Below the pieces are notes generated by a model. It saw nothing but the letters and a program-made list of their open reading frames with translations. It was not told the DNA's origin and made no database searches. The position numbers were made by a program, and so were the translations under genes. Positions 22,188-33,330 of a DNA stretch of 64,000 bases are shown piece by piece (position 1 is the stretch's first letter; each line of letters starts with the position of its first letter). This DNA comes from Theobroma cacao. Its lineage: Eukaryota > Streptophyta > Magnoliopsida > Malvales > Malvaceae. The stretch lies in the NCBI RefSeq assembly GCF_000208745.1, contig NC_030851.1, forward strand, positions 12,557,413-12,621,412, in the 5' to 3' direction.

Positions 22188-24496
22188 TGTCAAGACCCAA
22201 TTTTCGAGTCATGACCGACGCATGGACTCAATGGACGTAGTCCACTAAGCCCAAGCAAGCCTATTTACGTAATCCTGCTCGTCATCCCATCAATTATTCT
22301 AAAAGCTACATCTTACAATGCCACCCTTCAAGTACTTTACTAATAAGCTATAGCAATCAAAACTGTATTTATATTAACCCATAATAATATTAACCATTTC
22401 CACTCATGGTGGCTTACAAATCAAAATATACATATATGGTCTAAGGCATGCATCTTAGTACTTTACATCACATGTACGTATTTACAAACAAAAATGACTC
22501 TAGGCTTCCAGCGGAGTGACCAAGGTGAAGGGACGACTAATGAATGCCAACATACCTACCAAGAATATGAAACTACGTGAACACCTCAACCTAGGTTCCA
22601 ACTGCCTCTTGATCTGAAAACATGAAGTTGAACACAGTGAATACAAACTCAGTGAGTGAACATAAAAAGGGAACAAGCAACAATAAGGAAAGTTGATAAC
22701 CATGATGCACTTATTTGAAAACAATGCAACTTAGTTCATGATCTTATTAAAATCCCTCCACTAAACTCCTGGTTATTAAATCATTTACTGATGAAGGAAC
22801 CATATTTAGCATGAAATTTGAAAGAGAGGAAATTTCCAGCAATCATTCCATCTCACCCAGCTCATGTGCATCCCACCACATCGTGCACATAGTCAGACAT
22901 CCCATCTCACCCAGCTCATGTGCATCCCACCACATCGTGCACATAGCCGGACAGTATCACCATCCATCTCCCTCACCACTGTCATCACCGGCAAGTGCAC
23001 ACTCACCTCACACATGCACGGTTGCATTTGTCATACAATGGTACCATTTATGACATAGTATACATATATATATCAACATCATACAAAAACATATGGATTC
23101 ATCTTTTTACACATTTCACATTTCACAACATCAAACATTTTATCAAGGGCTTGTTCCCAGGCAATTTTAAAGCAAAAATCGATAAAATTCTCAAATGATT
23201 CATTGAAACACGTAAACATTTCCCCAAAACATTTTGAAATGCAAGTTCACTCACCAATCTTTATTGATGTTTCGGTGGGCTTTAACTTCGACTAATGGTT
23301 CAAATGGGGCTGAGGGCCTCGTTGGAACCTATCACGCACAAAAACATCACAGCCAATCCAATTTACATTAATATCACTCCAAATGCTATTTTCTCAAATC
23401 AAGCTTCACTAGCCCTTCCTATCAATCTTCCATTACCATTTGATTGGCTATTCAGTTCTCTACTTTAGTAACACTAGAAATAGCTAAACAACTTCAACAA
23501 TACACAATTCATAACTCTAATTATTAGCCTTTATCAACAACTTAAAACCAATCCTAATTCATCACTCACCTTGGTGGATTGTAATGAAATTTCTTCCCAA
23601 GAGTCCTCAAGCTATCATGAAACCTCTCTTTTTCTCTCTACAAAGTTTAGTTGGTGAGAGAAAGTATTAAAGAAAGACTTTTAAGGGTTTGTTTAAGGTG
23701 AGGAAGTAAAAGAGTATGAAAAACCCTACAATAGGGTGTGTAAACCACAAAAATTGAGGTTAGTTTGGGAGAGTGATGGAAGCTTGAGAGAAGCTTTCAT
23801 GGAAGAGGAGAGAAACATGAAATGGAAGGAAGGAGAAGAAGACATTGCTGGAGAAGTGAAGAAGTTACTGAAAGAATGAGATTTTTATAGTTAAAGCTTA
23901 TCTAAATCTTCATGCAATTACAATAATGCCCTTCACAAGGCCACTTGTCTTCCTTCTTTTCTTGTGCAATCTTTTACTCTTTTGACACTAGAAAAGGTCC
24001 AAAATCCTCTAAAAGAGGTCCCTTAAGTATCCCCCAAAAGTCCTAGCTTCAAATATCCCCTAAACTTATTATTTGTGAAAATTACGGTGAGGGTCGCGGC
24101 TCTCAATTTCTAGCGTCGCGGCGCTCAAACGTTCTGTCCAAATTTGTTCTTCTAGTGCAGTACTTTCAATTTGACAAGGATTTTGACCACTTTGCTATCA
24201 AAACTGGGCAAAGTGGTAAACATCAAAGTTGTATCCCTGCCTCTTAGCTTTTCAATGGTTTAAAAATCATGTCATTTGGACTTCTGTAATGGGAGATATA
24301 CTGGAAAACCAAAAAATATGCAAATAAAGCAATAGCCCATTATACACATTTCTTCACCAATTGAAATTATTTTTGAATCCTACTCCTATAACGACATAAA
24401 ATAATTATAAGTAATGTAAGCATCATTAGCTCAAATTAAACCTTTAAACATAAGTTTCACCTCGAGTTACACGTCTATGAAGGTCGAGGTTTCATA
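22188..24496 (+). mobile_element. Solo LTR, TGTCA(A/C)GACCC type, 2309 bp
   Basis: It is inserted in gag with a perfect duplication ACTCT (22183-22187 and 24497-24501). It begins TGTCAAGACCC and ends GGTTTCATA. It carries no ORF with domain signs, no primer-binding site and no second LTR, so it is a solo LTR or a very short derivative. It includes a 54-bp tandem duplication (22848-22955) and, at about 24207-24296, the shared GGCAAAGTGGTAAACATCAA / CTTTTCAATGG module also found in the Athila/Tat-type LTRs. Confidence 0.85.
22848..22955 (+). repeat. Tandem duplication, 54-bp unit
   Basis: The text from TCTCACCCAGCTCATGTGCA at 22851 is repeated from 22905 with only minor changes. Open frames over it are an artefact of the repeat. 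Confidence 0.9.
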
Positions 24497-24812
24497 ACTC
24501 TTTCTGAACTACTGAATATGCTAGACATGGTAGAGAGGTCCATCAGGAAGATAAGGGATCATTGCTTCTTGTTTCTTCTTCCAAGGCTCATACGAATCAA
24601 CAGAAGAAGAAAACCTAAAAAGGAAAGAAGGTAAAATCCCAAAATGAGAAGGCCTTGAAGCCTAAAGGAGGTATCAAAAAGGACAAAGAGAAGGACATTT
24701 GCCATCATTGTGGCAAACTTGGGCATTGGATGAGGAACTGCAAGGAGTACCTAGCTACTGTGAGCAAGAAAAATAAGCTTATTGAAGTTTCTGATTCAAG
24801 TACCATTTGCTA

Positions 24813-25887
24813 AATAATTCTACTTTATATATTAAAGGTATATGATACCTCAAAGTTAGTTCGCATATGTTTGACATATTACAAGAACCAAAGATAAAGA
24901 TGAGTAAGATCTTAGCTAAGGAGGTGACCACATGGATGGACTACCTAAAGCATTAAATGCTACATTGGATGGTTACACTTCTATTTATCTCGACATGTTG
25001 GATAATTTATTTGGATGTTTTTGAAACATTAATTATATGATTGCCATGGGAATGGCTGGTGAAACATTTGTCTTTAGCATTTGGATGTGGAAGTTTATAT
25101 GTTTCAAGTTTGAATAATTATTTGGAATAATTACATCATATTTAATTATTCATGCTTCATGTTTATCCTTGCAATGATATTTGATCAATTATGAATTATG
25201 TTCAATTGATCAAAAGGTTGAATATTGATTCATATAAAATGAAACTTTCTTAAGAGCAAAACATAGAGATAAATGTTCAAGAAAGAAAGAAACTTCATAT
25301 TGCAATATGATTTGGTTGATATCTCTCCAACATAAAGCCCGTTATGATATTCCAAACCAATATGATCTCAAGCATACATTGAGATGTATATATATTATGG
25401 AATATTCAAAAGAGTTTGAATATTACTCTCACAAAGGATCTTGGATTTAGTGGGAGCCCAATGACAATAAAAAGTTTCAAAAGGCCAAATGGCATAACAT
25501 AGAGTGACACATGCATATGATGCATGCAACATAGTCTAGTTAGAATGGTCCCAAGGAGCAAAAGAGATTATACGTGTATATAAATAAAGTCATATACATC
25601 CTATTATAAAGGGCTCAAATAGGAAGATATTTAGATCGCTAGTTCATGGAACTAATAAAGGATTCTGAATATTGTTAATGTAACAATGGAGCCATAATAG
25701 TAGAACCTGGGTCTCATTGGATCTAGATATAGTAATATGACATGATGTGTGCGTGGACATCATGAAGATAAATAAAAGCAATTAACCACATTGAAGGGCA
25801 CAAGAGAGTTTACATGGAGACACGATTGCTAGATGGAATTGAATCCACATACGATGAGGTAGCAATTGGCTTTGTGCTAGTGGGAGA
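24813..25887 (+). other. Non-coding 3' region and polypurine tract of the gag-only element
   Basis: No domain is visible in any frame. The last bases before the 3' LTR (GTGCTAGTGGGAGA, 25874-25887) are a plausible polypurine tract. Confidence 0.6.
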
Positions 25888-27856
25888 TGTTGGGATAAGC
25901 CCTGCAGCCAATTAGGATTGGTTAAGGCTTGATTCCAATCATGCAACAACATCATTCATGTTGAATGATTAAAAGTTTTCCTTCATCAATAAGACATCAA
26001 TTATAACAAGTTATAAGTCTAATTGGATGAAGTCCATGAGATTAATATGCCTTGCAAGGAAACTGTAATGGGTTGCAGTTATGAGATCCTTATGCATCAA
26101 AGCATAATCTCAAAATGTTCTTGGTCAATGTATCATTGAGACTGGACATCAATGATACTTAAAGACTGGTACATTTTATATTCCTTACTTGAGAAGTAAG
26201 CAACCGATCTCATAGCTTAAAGTATAGAGATACTTGGAACTAGAATGTAGGTGTTTGCCTAGGAGAGCAAGTTCATTGAACATGACCCGCCATGAGAAAT
26301 GCATTTGGTATTTCACTCAAATCTCTATGCAATACTTCTCATGTGTCAGTTGTGTAAATACTCCCCAGACTTGAGACACCAAGTTGTTTTATGTGTGGAA
26401 TGCTATGCTTTGATTTCATCTCTACGAGTGCCTAACCAAGGATGCCAAAACAGAATGCTTTTAAGTATAGTATGAAGCATGTGAAGGCAAATGAGTGGTC
26501 AAGATAGGAATCATCACCTCAAGTCCATGAGATTAATATGCCTTGCAAGGGAACTGTAATGGGTTGCAGTTATGAGATCCTTATGCATCAAAGCGTAATC
26601 TTAAAATGTTCCTGGTCAATGTATCATTGAGACTGGACATCAATGATACTTAGAGACTAGTACATTCTATGTTCCTTACTTAAGAAGTAAGCAACCGATC
26701 TCATAGCTTAAAGTATAGAGATACTAGGAACTAGAATGTAAGTGCTTGCCTATGAGAGCAAGTTCACTGAACATGACCCGCCATGAGAAGTGCATTTGGT
26801 ATTTAACTCAAGTGTCTATGCAATACTTCTCATGTGTCAGATGTGTAAATACTCCCCAAACTTGAGACACCAAGTTGTTTTATGTGTGGAGTGCTATGCT
26901 TTGATTTCATCTCTACGGGTGCCTAACCAAGGATGCCAAAACAGGATGCTTTTGGGTATAGTATAAAGCATGTGAAGGCAAATGAGTGGTCAAGATAGGA
27001 ATCATCACCCCAAGTGATGCAAGGGACATATCCTAGCTGTTCTTGGTTGATATTAACTTATTGAAGTCCTTGGCTAAGGTGATTTAAAGGTTATGAAAGA
27101 AGTTTCATAAGTCTTTATAAAGCTGATGATCAAACTTTAAGAACAAATATGGAGATCAATAAGAGTAGACACTATACCATGCTCTTATCAACTCCGAGAT
27201 ATATGATGAGGGAATGAATTACACTGATAGACTGATCACTGAAAGGTTGAGTCAAGCCATCTTGACTCTACTAACATTTAGTGGACATGATGGATTGCTA
27301 GATCCTAATCTTGGTCTATGAACTCTAGGTAGTTAACTTGATCAATGATAAATTTAAAGTACTTTAAATTTATCTAATTTTCAGTTTAACTTAAGAATTA
27401 TATATTGAGTTCATTGCCAACATGTTAGAAGCCTAATGGGTCACACACCTAAAATGAATGTTGAAAATAAAATGGGAGAGGTGATTAAGTTTTGTACTCA
27501 TCTTTGCTAGCACATTGTCCAGGAATAGCACTCCCAATCCTTAAAGAAGGATTTTCTTATTCATTGGTATAGATCACCATTAGAGGTTGCACAAGGATTC
27601 CTTGGACAGCTTTGGTTTGCAACAACTGGGTTGAGGTGGTTGAGCTTTTTAAAGGCTGATTTGGTGGTTTAACAAAGGATTCATCAACCTTTATTATTTA
27701 GGTAAAGTGATATGATCACATATTTTTATTTAATTTAATTTTGTACTCAATTTGACATGAAAGAGATCCTAGGAAGGTGAGGCGTAATTTAATTTTTTAA
27801 ATTAATTTTTGCTGCTTTTTATTTGTATTTGATACATGATCAGCCCTCACCCAATA
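25888..27856 (+). repeat. 3' LTR of the gag-only element, rearranged
   Basis: It starts TGTTGGGATAAGCCC and ends CCTCACCCAATA. Compared with the 5' LTR it has gained a tandem duplication of 491 bp (26030-26520 and 26521 to about 27011) and lost about 600 bp that hold the palindromic array and the TATA box. Confidence 0.85.
26030..27011 (+). repeat. Tandem duplication, 491-bp unit, inside the 3' LTR
   Basis: AGTCCATGAGATTAATATGC begins at 26031 and again at 26522. The copies are about 95% alike by eye. The junction falls in a CAAGT microhomology (GAATCATCAC-CTCAAGT versus GAATCATCAC-CCCAAGT). Confidence 0.85.
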
Positions 27857-27949
27857 GGTACTTATAACTTTTATAATTTTTTATCTGTGGTAGTGAAATT
27901 TGAATCACGTTTTGTATGTTTCAACCAGTTTGCACATTCTTGTCACATA

Positions 27950-28600
27950 TATAAAATTGATTCTTTGTTCTTAAGTTGTCACTTCTTCACAAAGTCTTAA
28001 ACTTTCTATCTCTGGAGAATCCATTTTTCTATTCTAAGATGTCAATTTTTTGTAAGGTTTGGAGCTTTTTGTCTTTGGAGAATCAATTTTTCTATTTTGA
28101 TATGTCTGTTCTTCTATAGTTAGGTTCAAAGGTGACACCTTTGTAATCTTAGAGAACTGATTTTTCTGGCTTAAGGTGTTGGTTCTTTATTGTGGTCTGG
28201 CACCAAAATTTGAATTTGAGCTTGATTATTGGCGCTCTAATCTTATCTAATTGTATCATTTATTTTTTGGTCACCAAGTTTCTAAATCTTGCTTTTGGTG
28301 CTTCAAGAATCAATTTATTCTTCATATAGAATTGATTCTTTCTTTTTTGCTTTTCATCTTCTGCATTCTATCCCTCTAGGATTGATTCTTTCTCTCTAAT
28401 GCGTCGATTCTTCACAAATCTTGAAGCTTTCATCTTTCAAGAACCAACTTCTTCTTTTCTCAAAATCAATTCTTCACTGTTGATCTCTACTTAAGAACTA
28501 ACTTCTCCTTCTTCAAAATTGATCCTTCCTATGATAAAGAAATAAAGTTTACCTTTTTCTTATTTAAGAATCAAGTCTTTTCTTTTGAGAATTTGATTCT
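27950..28600. repeat. Nine pairs of GAATCGATTC-like palindromic sites, 22-bp spacing
   Basis: Centres of the sites (hand count) are 27958/27980, 28021/28043, 28084/28106, 28158/28180, 28311/28333, 28383/28405, 28445/28467, 28499/28520 and 28572/28594. Each core is a variant of TCGA (TTGA, TCAA, TCCA, TTGG) flanked by AGAA on one side or TTCTT on the other. Pair-to-pair steps are 63, 63, 74, 153, 72, 62, 54 and 73 bp. Confidence 0.8.
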
Positions 28601-29086
28601 TAGGTTGGCACTTTGAATTTGAAAACAAGAAATCTTTAAGAAAACTGAGTTACCTTTCTTTAAGTTCAAGAGTCTAATCATTCACTTTCAAAACATGTTC
28701 AATCATTCTTAGCATTTCAATATATCTTTCTCTTAAATTCAGTTTAAGACATCTTTGAGGATTTTCTTCATATTCAAAAACATTTTTTATTCATTTTCAA
28801 AGCTTATTAGGTTCAATCAATTTTCCTATTTCAAAACAAAAATAAAGCTAACAAGTACTAAAGGTGAAAGCTTTCTAAGAATAAAGGTCGAAAATAAGGG
28901 TATCTAAGCTAAAAAACATTCTATAGTGAGGAAAAGTATGATATTTAAAAATGGTCAACTCACTGTCAGAACAAAGAAAAGATATTTCTTTTTCAACTCT
29001 TTCAAAAATATCTTTCTCTTCTTTTTCCTCTCTTTTTCCTTCGCTTCTAATTCTCATTCTTTTCCTTCTGATATCTTTTGGTCGGG

Positions 29087-29094
29087 TATTTATA
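29087..29094 (-). promoter_or_regulatory. TATA box of the Copia-like LTR
   Basis: The minus strand reads TATAAATA in the context GCTTATAAATACCCG. It lies about 90 bp downstream of the upstream palindrome cluster, in minus orientation. Confidence 0.6.
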
Positions 29095-29182
29095 AGCCTA
29101 AACCTTTTCTAACCGTTGGAGTAAGATTCAAAGCTTTTCTTTCTGTTTCATGCTAGTTGCAACTTTTGTCTATTATGCCTGT

Positions 29183-29655
29183 AGAATAGACATGTTGTAC
29201 CTTTGGTGTCAATTCTTCATAATTCTAGAAAATTTGCTCCTTTTTTGTTTTTCTTGAGAATTGACTTGTCCTTCATTTGGTGTTGATTCCTCAAGACATG
29301 CTCCAAGTCTGCACCTTTCTCTCTTTTCCCAAAATTGACATGTTATGCTTTTGGTGTCGATTTTTCATGTATGTTTGGCACTAATCCAAAAATTTCAACT
29401 TGAAATTTTATGCTCCAACCTTATCCATTTTTCAACTCTTGCTTCTTCTCCAAGTTTTTGACTTTTTCTCTTTGAAGTTTCTAGAATTGACATGTCAACT
29501 TCTAAGTGTCGATTCTCGCTCTGTCTAGTGGCTTTTATTTCATTAAAATCAACATGTACTTGTTTGTGAATCGATTTTTCTTGTAATAGAAAAAGAGATT
29601 TTGCTTTCTATGTAGTCAAGAATCGATTCTTCAATTTCTAAAGCTCGATTCGTAT
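29183..29655. repeat. Six pairs of GAATCGATTC-like sites upstream of the TATA box
   Basis: Centres are 29188/29210, 29262/29284, 29336/29358, 29488/29510, 29550/29572 and 29624/29646; every pair is 22 bp apart. The left partner is typically AGAATTGACATG and the right partner GTGTCGATTCTTC. One site at 29619-29632 is the perfect palindrome AGAATCGATTCT. Pair-to-pair steps are 74, 74, 152, 62 and 74 bp. Confidence 0.85.
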
Positions 29656-29850
29656 ACTTGGAATTTGGAGTTTGAAGACTTAGAAATATCTTTCAATTCA
29701 AAACCAACTTCAAAACTCTTTGGGGATTCTTTTCACATTTGAAAACTTTTTTCATCTCTTTCAAGTAAATCAATTTTGTCATTTCTAAACTAGAATAAAG
29801 ACAACACTCTACTTCCTCCAAAATAAAATCGAGCCTGGGTATATGGCTCA

Positions 29851-30284
29851 TGCATATATGTAAAGGTGTAGTGTGTGTAAAGAAACATTCAAATCTTAAA
29901 TAATGAAGATATACACAAACAAAGTGACAAAAATCAATATTAAGGAAGATAAAACAGAATATCGAATTAGAATAAACTAATTAAGGCTTAGGATATCACA
30001 TAATTAATTATAGGCTCGACTCGTGATGTCCCAAGTGGAGTCGTTAAGTTGTCATAGTGTGTAAGTCCTGAACTCAACCGTTTGACGTAATAGGAGTCAC
30101 CATCAGTCTCTTTTTTTAAGTGTAATTGACCATTTAGATGAATCTATTTTTTAATGAGGTCCTAGGCTTAACTTAGGTTCACCAAAATGAATAAGTTCCA
30201 ATCTATGAAATAGACTAGATTCGAAAGTACAGTTACGTGTGAGGAAGGTATTAGCACTTTCACAACACCCATGTAAAATGCTCC
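29851..30284. mobile_element. Unplaced repeat, possibly an Ogre/Tat-type leader fragment
   Basis: There is no ORF. The phrase GATTCGAAAGTACAGTTACG followed by GGAAGGTATTAGCACTTTC resembles text often found in the 5' part of Ogre/Tat-type elements. This rests on recollection of such sequences and is weak. Confidence 0.3.
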
Positions 30285-31290
30285 CTCAGTGCTGTAGCCT
30301 TGAGTAACTCAAGGTTGTGGCCTCCAGTCGATATGTTGCCTTGTGTAGAACTGCATCCGTCCATAATCTTCTGATGCAGGAGTATATCATTTAGGTTACT
30401 TGCACATTAAGTTAGGTTAGACTAAGTTATCTTTTACTTTACTTTTACTTAAAGAAAGTTTAGGTTAGGTTATTTCCTTATTTATTTATTTATTTAGAAA
30501 ATTTAATAATCCCACATGGAAAAGTTAGAAGACTCTTTTCCTTAGGAATGTTATATAAAGCCCTCTTGGCTTAATTGTTAGACACATTCAAGTTGAGAAT
30601 ATAAAGAATATTTTCTTTAGTAAGCAAGAGTGCTTATTTTCTCTAGGCTTTTTTCAGAAGAGTAAGAGATTTTAGTATCTTTAGTTTGGCCAACCAAAGT
30701 GGGATTTTGGTCATTATTCACCATAGTGGAGTTTTCTAATCTCACCTAGATTGGTGTTAACCTTAGTGGGGTTTCTAATCTCACAACGATTGGTGTTTTC
30801 ACAAAGTCCCGGTGTCTTCACAACCCCCCGACATCATCTTCCAATGTGATTTTCACCTCAATAGGATCCGAACTGGGTAAAGTGGTAAACATGAAAGTTG
30901 TAGTCTTAGCTTTCCAATGGATCAAGAATCGCATCAATTGAACAAATGTAGCTCATTTTGTCTTCGAAATATTACAACATGTACGAATGAAGCTTTCACC
31001 ATACTTATGCGATTTTAACTCAAATGCACCTTTCTCATCAAATATCCTACAAAAAACCATGAGAGCAATCAACAATAACTCTTCTTAAAGTAAATTAAAG
31101 CAAAATAAAGTAAATTAAAGCAAAATAAAGTAAACTTACACTAAAATAACTTAAATTAACTGCTCAATATGTAATCTAACTTAAACTAGAAAAACACCTA
31201 AAATGTTAAAATTTGAATCTAAAATCTCAAAGATCTAGTTATTTAAGCCCTCAAAATGTGTCAAAATAACTCTATATAATTGAGTTATCA
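30285..31290 (-). mobile_element. Truncated 3' LTR of the pol-deleted Ty3 element, with a nested solo LTR
   Basis: The parts 30285-30371 and 30842-31290 match 36320-36852 in order (CCTTGAGTAACT, TTGCCTTGTGTAGAA, CTTCCAATGTGATTTTCAC, then the AAAGTTGTAG module). The rest of the LTR to the left is missing. A 20-22 bp unit (AAAGTAAATTAAAGCAAAAT) is duplicated here at 31090-31135. The inner end is the GAGTTATCA at 31290. Confidence 0.7.
30372..30836 (+). mobile_element. Solo LTR, 465 bp, probably Copia type
   Basis: It starts TGATGCAGGAG and ends GACATCA, flanked by a perfect duplication TCTTC (30367-30371 and 30837-30841). Removing it and one TCTTC restores continuous homology with the LTR at 36400-36430. 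It contains a TATATAA-like box near 30550 and short repeated phrases (TTTCTAATCTCAC). Confidence 0.8.
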
Positions 31291-32560
31291 GACCTTAAAA
31301 CTTAAGATTTTGCTAGTCCTCAAGAAAAATAACCTAAATGAAGAAAAACTTCTAACTAGAAATCAATTGCACCAACTCATTAATCACCTTTAATATCCTT
31401 AAAAGTTAATCCATATTCTCAATCCTAAGCAACACACAAATATTATTCAAGTTCATGTTTTAATTCAAATGCAAGCTTATCGTCAAGTGGATTTCCATGT
31501 GTATGTGCAATCTTTTCACCTAGAACATTGTTCAATTCAGATAAGTTTAGATTCATGCAAAATTCAAATTAGTAATTAAATTTCATATATTTGTTTTTCA
31601 TCTCTCTCCACTAATGTAGACTAATATTAATTTAATGATCAATAGGACTTTAATTAGCTTGTAATGTATGGCTAGGGTCAAGGTGGGATATGAAATAATT
31701 ATATGTAGCTCAAATCACTCTAAGCACATAGTTAATCTAGGACCTATTTAGAGCTTTATTTTCCTTCACCTAGTATTTCTCTTTTTCATTAAATTCTTCT
31801 TTTGTTCACCACTTCAATCTTTTTTTTTTTCCATTTTTCTTTTTCTCAAGTACACACCCCTAAACTTATTTCTTTTATTGGCTAGTGAGATAAATACAAT
31901 CATATTTTTAAACTTTTCATCATTTTTCATCTTTACTACCTTTTTCACTATTTAGCTCTTACTACTTCCTCAATTGACTTATGCACTTAGGAATGAGAGA
32001 TGCAAAAATTGGAGTAAGACATAGTGCTTAAAATGTAAACATCTCATCCTAACAATGAAGCTTAGCATAAGAACTTACATAACACTCAAACAATATTCAC
32101 ATGTTTCAAAGAATAAAGGTAAAATATAACTAGATTCTCATCGTTGGATAGGTAAATTAAAAGAAATTGGTGCAACGAATTCTTGCTCAAAATCTTAAAG
32201 TATGCGTAAAATAAAAAAAAATTAACAAAAATAAACTAACCTAAAAACATCACAAAAACTAAAATAAAACCCTCTCCCAAACTTAAATTGCACATTGTCC
32301 TCAATGTGAAAAGATAAAAAAAAAAAAAGGATAAAGAAAACAAACTCCCCTGTCAATGGTGACAATGCATGGAAAGTTCTAATTTTTTATCTCCACATCA
32401 TCATGCTTTCGAAATTGCATACTCTACAAAACAAGCTAGGGAGAGGTTCTAACTTATTTAAATAGAAAACAAAAACTAATTAACATAATAACTAAATCTA
32501 AAATGATATAGCTTGGGTTACCTTCTAAGAAATGCTTGTTTATAGTCATTAGCTTGATTA
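31291..32560. other. Non-coding 3' region of the pol-deleted element
   Basis: AT-rich, with no domain in any frame. It occupies the position of the extra ORF in the full-length relative at 2589-13581, which is not recognisable here. Confidence 0.5.
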
Positions 32561-33330
32561 TAATACCCCTTTTTTGTTGTCTATTAAAGTAATTGAGGAT
32601 CTTTGACGATCTAATTCACTTCCCAAGTAATGCTGGAGACTCTGTCTATTCACTCTGAATGTTCTAGTAGCTTCATTATAAATATTTATTGCACTATACG
32701 GATAGACCTTAACCACCTTGTACGGACTTGACCACCTTGATTTTTGTTTCTATAGAAAGAGCTTGACCGATTTGGTTAGTAACACTTGTTGTCCCACCTT
32801 AAAGTTAAGATTAACTAAAAGTGGTGGATCATACTCATCATAACATTGTTTAGTTTTGAGATGTGGTAACTGTGGCTCTAACTCAAGAATTAGTGCTGAC
32901 TTATTTGTAAGTAGTGGATTAAAATTACCTTTACCTTCATTTGTTAAGCCCATTCTATAGCAATGAGCTGTGGACGAAAGGTGTTTAGTTGCATTAAAAA
33001 TAGTAAATTCAACCACTGCCTCTCCAACTTTGAAAGTTATTCCGCCTTTCTTTACATTGATGAGTGGGCCTATAGTGGTCAAGAATGGGCATCCCAATAT
33101 GATTGGAACCTCTTGATTCTCCTCCATCTCAAGTACAAGGAAGTCCACTGGAATGTATAATTTCCCCACTTTATGCAAGACATCCTTTGTAATCCAACAG
33201 GTATGCCTTATTGTTTTGTCTATTAGTAACAGACGAAGGCATAATTAAGACATCAGCACCCAAATCACACAAAGCTTTCAAAATATTAAAATTACCAATT
33301 GAACATGGATAGAAAAACTTTTTGGGTCCT
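32560..33330 (-). pseudogene. Protease fused in frame to an integrase C-terminal tail
   Basis: A single open frame at 33178-32750 begins as the C-terminal half of the aspartic protease (DFLVLEMEENQEVPIILGCP). After a linker it reads NFKVGQQVLLTKSVKLF, which is the start of the integrase C-terminal region of this lineage. It then continues (with a frame change) as KSRWSSPYKVVKVYPYS and LQHYLGSELDRQRSSI to about 32560. Everything that should lie between, RT, RNase H and the integrase core, is absent. The junction lies between about 32800 and 32830. Confidence 0.7.

Larger units (their letters stand above)
21640..24812 (+). pseudogene. Copia-type gag of the gag-only element, split by a solo LTR
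   Basis: It starts at ATG 21640 (MVNNQSLRSMLDANKLTGPN), and an in-frame TAG at 21724-21726 follows. The frame then stays open through SKELFRCKMAKGSSVRPHVL and SIPDSFSQFVLNF to EATL at 22187, where a 2.3-kb solo LTR interrupts it. It resumes at 24502 (SELLNMLDMVERS), shifts frame near 24545 and reaches a CCHC knuckle CHHCGKLGHWMRNC (24700-24741). The stop follows STIC near 24812. The N-terminal part is the gag domain widely seen in plant Copia elements. The product would coat the element RNA. The stop, frameshift and insertion make this copy dead. Confidence 0.85.
17059..27856 (+). mobile_element. Gag-only (TR-GAG/LARD-like) LTR element with Copia-type gag
   Basis: A 10.8-kb element with 5' LTR 17059-19127, primer-binding site 19129-19140, a long leader, one gag ORF (21640-24812) and 3' LTR 25888-27856. 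It is flanked by a perfect 5-bp duplication GGTAC. Subtracting the solo LTR at 22188-24496 leaves about 4.4 kb of internal sequence. After the gag stop, 24813-25873 holds no protease, integrase, RT or RNase H text in any frame. It therefore depended on other elements for its enzymes. Gag-only LTR elements (TR-GAG) are a described class in plants. Whether this family never had pol or lost it cannot be told from one copy. Confidence 0.8.
27862..29850 (-). mobile_element. Copia-like LTR, outer half (U3 and leader)
   Basis: This continues the LTR at 16317-17058 after the inserted gag-only element. Read on the minus strand, it has a cluster of paired palindromic sites (29650-29183), a TATA box (29094-29087), a pyrimidine/purine-rich stretch without coding signs, and a second cluster of paired sites (28600-27955). 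The outer boundary near 29800-29850 is not sharp. Confidence 0.55.

Noticed and set aside
22848..22955. Possible CRISPR-like repeat
   Set aside because: Only two direct copies without spacers, in a plant LTR.
22811..23053. Overlapping Ser/His/Pro-rich frames that looked like a secreted repeat protein
   Set aside because: Produced by the 54-bp tandem duplication inside a solo LTR; no start context or conservation expected.
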